Part shown: positions 17,690-24,957 of the stretch, piece by piece
Layout of the letters: every line of letters starts with the position of its first letter
Position numbering within the stretch: position 1 is the stretch's first letter
DNA from: Symbiodinium natans
Lineage: Eukaryota; Sar; Dinophyceae; Suessiales; Symbiodiniaceae
DNA length: 64,000 nucleotides
Assembly (NCBI GenBank): GCA_905221605.1
Contig: CAJNDS010002326.1
Location: 1 to 64,000 of the forward strand
Reading direction: 5' to 3'
Program-made: the position numbers and the translations under genes
Notes under the pieces: generated by a model
What the model was told of the DNA's origin: nothing
The model's input: the letters and a program-made list of their open reading frames with translations, nothing else
The model's database searches: none

Positions 17690-20600
17690 TTATTTAGCAC
17701 TTGTATTACATCCACGACACCATGCCTCACAATTCTCTATATGGTGAGCAGACAGATTGTCTAGTCTTTGAGCAGTCATGTTACTCGTTAGGTTTCCGTT
17801 TTTGATTTCAAACTCAAACCGACAACCACAATTACAGCATGTGTTCGTCAGGCGTTTCATAAACCACTCGTGGTTAACATACTTGTCAACATCTATAAAT
17901 CTGTTGGCATTCTCATCTTGCATCTGGTAATTCTTGATCTTGGTTGATATGTATTTTGTTAAAGTTTCTTCGTTTAATTCGTTCTGGTTGGTTGCGCTTT
18001 TGAAGAACCTTACCTTGTTAAAGTCTGTGCTTCTGGTAAGGGCACACCATATCCATTCACGAGTTACTAGGTGTTTCTTCTCCCACTCATGGATTATGAT
18101 CTGACCGTCTATGGATGCACCCTGTGCGGAGTGGCATGTGGTGCAATAGTCATATCTGAAATGCTTATCTAATGTGTATATGTCAGTAGTGAACTTCTCC
18201 TTGGATTTTACGTTCTCTAGTGTCAGTCTTGGTAGTGTCATACTTACGATCCTATACCTGTAGTTCACATTCAACCGCTGGTTACCCAAATTTTTATACA
18301 CTCTGCATATGAGTGTGTCACCCACTCCATACTTATCCGTTTTACCTAAATGCTTCCTGATATAATTAGACACATTCAGACATCTCATGTTGGTATAGGC
18401 GATGTTGTGTACTGCCTTTGTAACATCATCTGTCATTTTAAAGTATTTAGGCACGAACTCTTCTAATGGAATACGATGTATCCACATATCATCATACATA
18501 CTGTCTAATATTTCTCTGTTTTTGTTTGCCTTTGGGTCGTCCTTGGGTCCAAGTCGCTTGCACACCTTAAGCAAAATGTTATACTTAAAAATCTGATCTA
18601 TACATTCATCAGAGTATTCACCAGCATTCCTTGTATTAGTCAGATCATCACACACAGGTGGAAGCTGTTTCACATCGCCTGCTCCTATGATGATCTTATC
18701 TGGGTTGTTGTTCACAAACCCTCTTATGCAATTCAGAACGCGCAGTCCGTTCATGTAAATCTCATCAAAGACTATCACATTATACTGGCTGTGATCAAAT
18801 TCAGGAAGCTTGTCTCCATCGCCCACAGGTATAGAGAAAAACTTGTTTGTCGTTACAGCATCATCTGGTATGTTTTGTGATAGGTTGTTCTGTGGAACTA
18901 CGAACAGGGTCTTGTAACCAAGTTTGCTAAAGTGTTTGGCAATATGTGACTTACCTCCTCCTGCATATTTAGATCGTATCATTAGGGGATTGTGCTTAAC
19001 GATGTCTTCTGCAATCTGCTTGGTATCCCACTCATCTTCTATAGACAAGGTATCGTTTTTGAACACGGGTATGGGCATTAACGTGTTCACTTTTGCCTTG
19101 TGCTCGTCTCTCGGTTCTACTATATGTTTACCCTTTTCATGTCTCCACCCGCCGATATGATCATTGAATTGTAGAACCTTCTTTGCTAGACTGAGGTGGT
19201 CCTTCCTGATCGTAAATGCATCGGTTTTAACACTCCATACATCTATGTGGTTAGCGATCAGTGCGCTATAATCTTCGTGCATTTTGTGGTTATGGTGTTG
19301 TAAAAGAAGTTCCTTTATGTAAATGTATCCATTTCGTAGAGTTGCTCTGTCAGAGACGGTCAGGCAATAATACTTTTTGTCACTCTCCTTCTCTATATGC
19401 TCACCCACATCTTCGTTACCATTATCTACCTCCTCATCATAAAACGATGACACCTTGTTAATTTTTCCACCCACCTGCTGTTGATAATACAATGCCTCCC
19501 GTAGACTGTCAAAGGCATAACTTCTAGATACAGTGTTGGTGCTCTTCTCCAGTAAACCGAAATTCACATTGGCTATTAGTTTTTTTATCTTCACATCTTC
19601 GGGGTATTTGTCCGAAATGTCTGTTTGCCACAAATCCTTTGCAATCTTTCTGTAATCCACCTTGTATACTCTAGAGGGTTGCTTGTAGTAGATGATCTCA
19701 CATTGGTTGGCATACCCTGCTAGAAACCTGCCATATACTAGATTGTAAGTCTTGTTGAAGAACATGGTCGGTTTGTTTGCTTTTACTAGGTAAAATGTGA
19801 ATTCGTGTAGTTTCCTGTGATCGTGCTTCATGTAATCATAGTGTTTCCACACATCAAACTGAGTGAAGACAGGGATTTCTGTAATTTTGTTGAAAGCATG
19901 TGTGAATGCTTTTCTAATATCAATTTCTACCACGTGTTCTGGCATGTAAAACATCTTGTCGTCTTTGTTTGTATGTGGGTTGTATTGGAAGTAGTGTCTG
20001 TTTATCTCACCAACTGGGTTTATCGTTCTACATTCCTTAAACAGTTCCATGTCAATCTCATTATAATATGACTTATGTAGTGGATGAAACAAGGACTTAT
20101 TAAATACATACATTGCTTTAGACATGTTGTTGTAAATCTGCTCGGTTCTCACTGATATAGTTCCGTCAATGGAGTTGTTTACTAGGTTCTGGGTCTTAAC
20201 TTTGTATTTGATGACATTCTTTTTTGTCCTGAATTTAAAATTAAGTTCCGGTACTATACCTGCACTGAATTTAACTTGCGGTTCGTATCCTGCCTTTTTG
20301 CTCTCAGAAAAGAGCTCGGCAAGGTCATGACCATCATATATCAATGTATACTCAGCATGTTCGTTGTATTTCTTTATGTCCTTAAGTGACTGTATCATTT
20401 TACATTGAACGGGTTCGTCCTTCTCATTCAGGTGATAATCTGGTGAAGCCTTCACTGAAATCTCATACCCAGAGTTTCTTGGTAACATCTGCCTTAATAC
20501 ATTCAAATTATCGGTTACTGTGTATATGTGGTTGTTCTTCACAATAGCATATAATGTTGGTATATGATGATCTCGTTTGGGCGGGTCATACTGAAAAATC

Positions 20601-21649
20601 AGTCTCTCAAAAGCATTGTATATTCTGACTTGGATCCTGTAGTGCTCAAAAACTTTAACCATTTCCTTTATTGATGCACCTGATGTTTTAAAACCCTCTT
20701 CTGACTTACCTATCAGGGTCAACATGCTCTGTCTGGTTAGTCTGTTCTTTTCTCTGCGCTTTTCTCCCATAAGTGTGTCCTTGTAGTAATCGGTTATGGT
20801 GTTCAACCAACACTGGTTTTCTTGGTAATGGTTTACTTTGATTGCTTCCTTTAGTGTTTCGTATTCTGGGTTTAATGGAGTTTGTATGTATCTGTGGAAC
20901 ATGCTCACATGGGAGGTGTCAGTTAAATTCTCGTCCACTGGTATAAAATCAGTGTCACCATCTACTCTGTCTACATCCTTAACCTTGATGCACACTATAT
21001 AGGAATGGACGAAGCGAAGGGTTTCCTCCATATCTGGGTCAGACATTATTGTCTTCATCAGTTTCTTGAAAACATACCTGTCTTTGGTCTCGTATTGAAA
21101 CACACGTCTGCCCGATAAGTCTTCTATATAGTCTGTTGTTTGTATAGTTGCTCTCTTAGTCTCATACCAGATCGGGATTAGGGGTCTACCCTTGCTGTCT
21201 TTGAAGGATGCTTTGATGGTATCCTTGGGGAGTTTAAATTTGAAGAACATAAGGTCTACGGAATATGCATGTGTTGTTTTGGATTGTTCCGCTCTCACCC
21301 TCTTCTGTATTCGCTGAACTGCGGTCTTCTGTGTTAGTCGTCTGCGGATTTCTGTGAGTTTGTTGTCACGCTTTGCTGTTCGCATTCTTTCACCTAGTGG
21401 TTTCTTTTCCTTGTGTTTTTCGTATACCTTGTTGTATTGGTCACTTGCCTTTTGCTTTTGTTGGTCTGTCTTGGCATTGATGAAGTTCCTTACTAGTTTG
21501 TCTGCTGTGGTGAACTGCGCTATTTTTCTGTCATCGTATAAACCGATAATATTTTTGATTTTTGTTTTGGTTGCACTGTTAAGTCTGCCTTTATAAAAAT
21601 CATACACTGTCTCTAATGCTTTTACACCGCGCTGGATGGTCTTGCTCAT
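17690..21649 (-). CDS. Family B DNA polymerase fused to SF1 helicase
   Basis: The 1319-residue product is the probable replicase. Order of parts: a basic N-terminus; an OTU-like candidate at about 270-390 (NQCWLNTI with Cys280, NNHIYTV with His374; weak). A PolB palm follows, with motif A VEIDIRKAF (Asp577), motif B KLIANVNFG (Lys690, Asn694, Gly698) and motif C KTDAF (Asp810), in which the usual first Asp of DTD is Lys. Then an SF1 helicase: Walker A YAGGGKS (Lys900), Walker B VFDEI (Asp962/Glu963), GDVKQLPP (Asp992), HSAQGASIDG (Gln1176). The C-terminus is a Cys/His cluster (CCNCGC at 1271, HHIENC, CRGCN to 1314) like an HNH or EndoVII zinc fold. No clear 3'-5' exonuclease motifs were seen. 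Confidence 0.8.
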   Translation of the reverse strand: MSKTIQRGVKALETVYDFYKGRLNSATKTKIKNIIGLYDDRKIAQFTTADKLVRNFINAKTDQQKQKASDQYNKVYEKHKEKKPLGERMRTAKRDNKLTEIRRRLTQKTAVQRIQKRVRAEQSKTTHAYSVDLMFFKFKLPKDTIKASFKDSKGRPLIPIWYETKRATIQTTDYIEDLSGRRVFQYETKDRYVFKKLMKTIMSDPDMEETLRFVHSYIVCIKVKDVDRVDGDTDFIPVDENLTDTSHVSMFHRYIQTPLNPEYETLKEAIKVNHYQENQCWLNTITDYYKDTLMGEKRREKNRLTRQSMLTLIGKSEEGFKTSGASIKEMVKVFEHYRIQVRIYNAFERLIFQYDPPKRDHHIPTLYAIVKNNHIYTVTDNLNVLRQMLPRNSGYEISVKASPDYHLNEKDEPVQCKMIQSLKDIKKYNEHAEYTLIYDGHDLAELFSESKKAGYEPQVKFSAGIVPELNFKFRTKKNVIKYKVKTQNLVNNSIDGTISVRTEQIYNNMSKAMYVFNKSLFHPLHKSYYNEIDMELFKECRTINPVGEINRHYFQYNPHTNKDDKMFYMPEHVVEIDIRKAFTHAFNKITEIPVFTQFDVWKHYDYMKHDHRKLHEFTFYLVKANKPTMFFNKTYNLVYGRFLAGYANQCEIIYYKQPSRVYKVDYRKIAKDLWQTDISDKYPEDVKIKKLIANVNFGLLEKSTNTVSRSYAFDSLREALYYQQQVGGKINKVSSFYDEEVDNGNEDVGEHIEKESDKKYYCLTVSDRATLRNGYIYIKELLLQHHNHKMHEDYSALIANHIDVWSVKTDAFTIRKDHLSLAKKVLQFNDHIGGWRHEKGKHIVEPRDEHKAKVNTLMPIPVFKNDTLSIEDEWDTKQIAEDIVKHNPLMIRSKYAGGGKSHIAKHFSKLGYKTLFVVPQNNLSQNIPDDAVTTNKFFSIPVGDGDKLPEFDHSQYNVIVFDEIYMNGLRVLNCIRGFVNNNPDKIIIGAGDVKQLPPVCDDLTNTRNAGEYSDECIDQIFKYNILLKVCKRLGPKDDPKANKNREILDSMYDDMWIHRIPLEEFVPKYFKMTDDVTKAVHNIAYTNMRCLNVSNYIRKHLGKTDKYGVGDTLICRVYKNLGNQRLNVNYRYRIVSMTLPRLTLENVKSKEKFTTDIYTLDKHFRYDYCTTCHSAQGASIDGQIIIHEWEKKHLVTREWIWCALTRSTDFNKVRFFKSATNQNELNEETLTKYISTKIKNYQMQDENANRFIDVDKYVNHEWFMKRLTNTCCNCGCRFEFEIKNGNLTSNMTAQRLDNLSAHHIENCEAWCRGCNTSAK

Positions 21650-21681
21650 GACAATATAATTAGATTATAAAATATTTTATA

Positions 21682-21699
21682 TTTAAATGTTTTTCTGAA
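21682..21699 (-). promoter_or_regulatory. Right-block promoter motif, polymerase gene
   Basis: On the minus strand the sequence reads TTCAGAAA-AACA-TTTAAA, ending 32 nt upstream of the polymerase start. The motif recurs before the 103-residue, integrase (degenerate) and 193-residue genes, and as an orphan at 24540. Confidence 0.65.
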
Positions 21700-21737
21700 G
21701 ATAAGTTTTGAAAACTAAATATTTTTGGAAAATTCTG

Positions 21738-21756
21738 TTCAGAAATATCACTTAAA
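21738..21756 (+). promoter_or_regulatory. Right-block promoter motif, 103-residue gene
   Basis: The sequence reads TTCAGAAA-TATCA-CTTAAA followed by GAAATATT, ending 28 nt before the start codon at 21785. It lies back-to-back with the polymerase copy, giving a compact bidirectional promoter. Confidence 0.65.
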
Positions 21757-21784
21757 GAAATATTATAATATATAGTATAGTATT

Positions 21785-22096
21785 ATGTCTATGAAAACCC
21801 CAGAGGATATGACAATGGAAGAGATAAGAGAACAGTTGGCAATCTACAACCGACTGTATTACTACAAGCGAAGACAGGAGGAAGGATACATGCAGAAAAA
21901 ACGCGACTCTGCCTTGAAGTGCATTCAAAAGAAGAAGTTAAAGCAATATCTAAAAGACAACAATATCAATAGCTCAATAGAGGATTTAACCGAAGAGCAA
22001 CTGGCAGAATTCAACAGCAGTCAGAATAAGAAAGGACCGAAGTATGACATGAATAATGTTAAAGTTGTGATGCCCATGAAAGCAGAAGAATGCTGA
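21785..22096 (+). CDS. 103-residue hypothetical protein
   Basis: This charged, helical protein (KTPEDMTMEEIREQLAIYNR, then Lys-rich KKKLKQYLKDNN) has a C-terminus KKGPKYDMNNVKVVMPMKAE. It is the first plus-strand gene of the replication and integration block, divergent from the polymerase and preceded by the shared promoter motif. No recognised domain. A role in replication or regulation is suggested by position only. Confidence 0.5.
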   Translation: MSMKTPEDMTMEEIREQLAIYNRLYYYKRRQEEGYMQKKRDSALKCIQKKKLKQYLKDNNINSSIEDLTEEQLAEFNSSQNKKGPKYDMNNVKVVMPMKAEEC

Positions 22097-22102
22097 TTTA
22101 AT

Positions 22103-22120
22103 TTTAGAAATAAGATTAAA
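22103..22120 (+). promoter_or_regulatory. Degenerate right-block promoter motif, integrase gene
   Basis: TTTAGAAA-TAAG-ATTAAA is followed by TCAATATT and ends 23 nt before the integrase ATG at 22144. The spacing matches the other copies; two positions differ. Confidence 0.5.
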
Positions 22121-22143
22121 TCAATATTTTGTATTGTAGTTAT

Positions 22144-23055
22144 ATGAGTAAACAAGAAATAATTAATGATGTGTATTACGATCGCGCGGGATATGGGAGC
22201 AGACAGAGGACCTTAAAGGAAGCACGAGAGAAAGATAAAAACATAACTATTGACGATGTTAATGAGTTTTTCAAGAAGAACGTGGAGGCAAAAAGAAAAC
22301 CTGCGGGACAGAACAGTTTTGTAGCACCGCATTCGGCATATGAGTATCAAATGGATTTGTTTTTTATCAATGATTTGGAAGATCAAAAGTTTAAGGTTGG
22401 TATGATCATGATAGATGTCTTTGATAAGTTTATGCATGTCGTAGCAATAAAAGGTAAAAAAGAAGAGGATTTAGCGAGTGGTATGATTGAGTGTTTGCAT
22501 AAGATGGGGAAAAAACCTAAGATTATATATACCGATGATGAAGGTGCTTTATCTAAAGAAGCTATACAAACTTATTTAAAGGAGCAGAACATAGAGCACC
22601 ACAGGACAAGGGCACACGCAAATTTCAGTGAGAGGGCAATCAGAACTTTTAAAGACATGTTATACAAACGAGTTGAGGCTGATGAGAAAAAGGGGAAAAG
22701 TAATATTCAATGGACTGATTATATTCACGAGATATTGCTGACATATAACAACCAAATGATACATTCCGCTACAAAATTCACGCCGAAAGAGGCACGGAAA
22801 CCGAGTAACGAATTAAGCGTCAGGTTGAATATTGCGAGTAGTGGTAAACGTAATAGGCTATATCCGGATCTTGACAAGGGTGACGAAGTCAAGATATTTA
22901 GGAAGCGAAAACCGAATGAGAAGGAAAGGGTCGGAAATTTCAGTAAAGGTGTGTATACAATAGAAAGAATAGAAAAGAAGTTAAGTCAAAGTCATTATTA
23001 TGTAGAAGGTAACCCTGACCGTCCCTATCTTCGTTTTGAGTTGTTGAAAGTGTAA
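22144..23055 (+). CDS. Retrovirus-type (rve) integrase
   Basis: The 303-residue product is a DDE integrase of the Polinton/retrotransposon type. It would join the element's ends to host DNA and create the target duplication. The catalytic core has Asp71 (YEYQMDLFFI), Asp131/132 (IIYTDDEGAL) and Glu164 (HANFSERAIRTFK). The C-terminus (about 235-303; DKGDEVKIFRKRK, VGNFSKGVYTIERIEKK) fits the SH3/chromo-like DNA-binding domain of these integrases. No clear N-terminal HHCC zinc finger is seen. I take the ATG at 22144; the frame is open a little further upstream without an ATG. It explains the 5'-AG termini. Confidence 0.9.
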   Translation: MSKQEIINDVYYDRAGYGSRQRTLKEAREKDKNITIDDVNEFFKKNVEAKRKPAGQNSFVAPHSAYEYQMDLFFINDLEDQKFKVGMIMIDVFDKFMHVVAIKGKKEEDLASGMIECLHKMGKKPKIIYTDDEGALSKEAIQTYLKEQNIEHHRTRAHANFSERAIRTFKDMLYKRVEADEKKGKSNIQWTDYIHEILLTYNNQMIHSATKFTPKEARKPSNELSVRLNIASSGKRNRLYPDLDKGDEVKIFRKRKPNEKERVGNFSKGVYTIERIEKKLSQSHYYVEGNPDRPYLRFELLKV

Positions 23056-23100
23056 AATTGTTAAAAAAAGATGTTTAAAGAGGAATTGCTAGTATAAGAT

Positions 23101-23751
23101 ATGGAAGAAAACAAATATAACAGAGGCAAGATTTACAAATTAACAGACAATGGTTATAACAAATGCTATATAGGGTCAACGACAGAAACACTGTCAAACA
23201 GAATGGCGAAACATCGCAACGCTTACAGGAGATATAGAAACAACGATGCCAAAAGAACAACATGTTTTGACATTTTTGAAGAGTTCGGAATGGAAAACTG
23301 CAAGGCTGAACTTATTGAAAGTTACCCATGTGCATCTAAAGAGGAACTGAACGCAAGAGAGGGGTATTATATCAGGAACACAGAATGTGTAAATAAACTC
23401 ATTGCAGGAAGGAAGTGGAAAGAATATTATGATGACACGAGAGAGCTGAAATTGGATTATGCCAAGAAATACAGAGAACAAAATGCAGACAAAGTTAAGG
23501 CAAGGGAGAAGGCATACAGAGAAAGTCATAAACATGAAAAAGCAGAACGGGACAAGTCCTATCGGGAAAGGAAGAAGGAAAAAATTGCAGAGCACAGAAA
23601 ACAGTACTATCAGCAAAACCAAGAAAAACTAAAAGCATATCACCGACAACGAACGCAATGTGATTGCGGAGGGCATTTCACCATAACTCACAAAAACAGG
23701 CATTATGACACACAGAAGCACAAAGACTGGCAAGAGAAGCAAAACTTGTGA
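23101..23751 (+). CDS. Second GIY-YIG endonuclease, with terminal zinc finger
   Basis: The 216-residue product has GIY (KIYKL) and YIG (CYIGST) motifs, an Arg/His-rich segment (NRMAKHRNAYRR) and a catalytic Glu (NAREGYYIRN). From about residue 110 it becomes a repetitive Arg/Lys/Glu coiled coil (YREQNADKVKAREKAYRES). It ends in CDCGGHFTITHKNRHYDTQKH, a zinc finger of the type that often ends such viral GIY-YIG proteins. It is probably a paralogue of the gene at 11172-12014. Its leader has AAAAAAA-GATG-TTTAAAGAG, a weak version of the right-block motif. Confidence 0.8.
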   Translation: MEENKYNRGKIYKLTDNGYNKCYIGSTTETLSNRMAKHRNAYRRYRNNDAKRTTCFDIFEEFGMENCKAELIESYPCASKEELNAREGYYIRNTECVNKLIAGRKWKEYYDDTRELKLDYAKKYREQNADKVKAREKAYRESHKHEKAERDKSYRERKKEKIAEHRKQYYQQNQEKLKAYHRQRTQCDCGGHFTITHKNRHYDTQKHKDWQEKQNL

Positions 23752-23755
23752 TGAT

Positions 23756-23788
23756 CATAATATTATTAATGATGCTAATAATATTATG
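23756..23788. terminator. AT-rich hairpin after GIY-YIG gene
   Basis: A perfect 13-bp stem (CATAATATTATTA / TAATAATATTATG) encloses a 7-nt loop, starting a few bases after the stop codon. A near-identical hairpin follows the next gene (24469-24501). A transcription-end or 3'-processing signal is likely. Confidence 0.6.
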
Positions 23789-23818
23789 CTCCATGTTCAA
23801 AAATATATTTATTTTTTC

Positions 23819-23836
23819 TTCAGAAATGTATTTAAA
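23819..23836 (+). promoter_or_regulatory. Right-block promoter motif, 193-residue gene
   Basis: TTCAGAAA-TGTA-TTTAAA is followed by GAAATATT and ends 29 nt before the start codon at 23866. It is the best match to the consensus. Confidence 0.7.
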
Positions 23837-23865
23837 GAAATATTGTCTATATATGTTAGAATATA

Positions 23866-24447
23866 ATGATGAAAACATTTCGTTTCAATTTTGAATGTGG
23901 AGTATGCAAAGAACACAGAAACAGAAAGCGAGAGGTGCTGATGTGTATATTTGATGAAAATATTACTGATAATATTACCTCTTATCTTTCCTGTCATTGT
24001 TGTTCAGAAATACTAGAGTATGAAAAGATTTATAGCCAAGATAAATATAACAAATTATGTAAGGCTGAAAAACAAATACATTGTATCTTTAACTTTGTTG
24101 ATAAATCATACCAAAAGTTAGAGAACAAGAAAAAGAAAGAGTGTTTAAAGAAAATAATAGAACGTTCGTATTTGTATAATCACGCAACCAAATTACTAAT
24201 GAAGAAGTTTATAAATGATACAGATTTGTTTCATATGTTTGACAGTTATAAGAGAAACTTTATTATGAATACGATGGGGTATTTTAGTTTCCAGTATGCA
24301 GAGAGAATGAAGGAAACGGTCACATACAGAACGTGCTACGAAGATTATGTTGTAAATGTGTTTAAAAACATACTTGTGGCATACATAGAAAATGGTTACA
24401 TTTGCGGAAACAAAATTTTGACTTTCATACAATATGGGAGTATATAG
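23866..24447 (+). CDS. 193-residue Cys-rich hypothetical protein
   Basis: The N-terminal 50 residues carry a likely zinc site: Cys11-x2-Cys14 (CGVCKEH), Cys27, and CHCC at 43-46. The rest is Lys/Tyr/Phe-rich and helical with no membrane segment. No family is recognised. It is the last AT-rich gene of the element, flanked by the shared promoter motif and by copies of the same hairpin. A regulatory or nucleic-acid-binding role is only a guess. Confidence 0.6.
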   Translation: MMKTFRFNFECGVCKEHRNRKREVLMCIFDENITDNITSYLSCHCCSEILEYEKIYSQDKYNKLCKAEKQIHCIFNFVDKSYQKLENKKKKECLKKIIERSYLYNHATKLLMKKFINDTDLFHMFDSYKRNFIMNTMGYFSFQYAERMKETVTYRTCYEDYVVNVFKNILVAYIENGYICGNKILTFIQYGSI

Positions 24448-24468
24448 CAGAACAAAAACTGTGATGAT

Positions 24469-24501
24469 CATAATATTATTAATGATGTTAATAATATTAT
24501 G
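24469..24501. terminator. AT-rich hairpin after the 193-residue gene
   Basis: It has the same 13-bp stem as the hairpin at 23756-23788, with a one-base loop difference (ATGATGT). With the promoter copy that follows it forms a duplicated terminator-promoter module. Confidence 0.6.
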
Positions 24502-24539
24502 CTTCATTTTCTGAGATAAAAGTCTTTTCATTGTTATTC

Positions 24540-24557
24540 TTCAGAAATGCATTTAAA
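24540..24557 (+). promoter_or_regulatory. Orphan right-block promoter motif
   Basis: TTCAGAAA-TGCA-TTTAAA followed by GAAC matches the 193-residue gene's promoter. No viral-type reading frame follows. Within 60 bp the sequence changes to 25-bp tandem repeats and then to GC-rich DNA. Confidence 0.6.
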
Positions 24558-24624
24558 GAACCTGTTGTTTACTTGCTGATGGTTTGTTTACTTGTGGAAT
24601 CCTTTTGTTTACCATTGCAACATT

Positions 24625-24715
24625 TTTCTGTTCACATATGGAACGCTTCTTTGTTCATCTGTGGAACACTTCCTTGTTCATCTGTGGAACACTTTTTTGT
24701 TCACCCGCCGAATAT
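24625..24715. repeat. 25-bp tandem repeats at the viral/GC-rich junction
   Basis: Three to four copies of a unit TTGTTCATCTGTGGAACACT plus about 5 bp occur, with the outer copies diverged. They mark the boundary between the AT-rich viral core and the GC-rich cargo region. From here to 24957 I see only the 3' flank of the cargo gene. Confidence 0.7.
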
Positions 24716-24957
24716 TCATATGTTCGTCTGCCGACTGCCCTGAACACTTGCCCGATGCCCTGAGAAATTCATTCCGCGACTGCTTCAGAAATAAAGCCAC
24801 GCAACTAAACCCGCGTGTGAAGTGCTACATGAACTCTGCAAAGTAGACATGCAAAAGAGCCTTTGTTACAGCACAACTCGTGTGTTGAGGTAGGTCTTTG
24901 AAGGTGCACTTTTGCTGGCACCGCCGTCTATACATGAGGGTGAAACACTGTTGCAAA

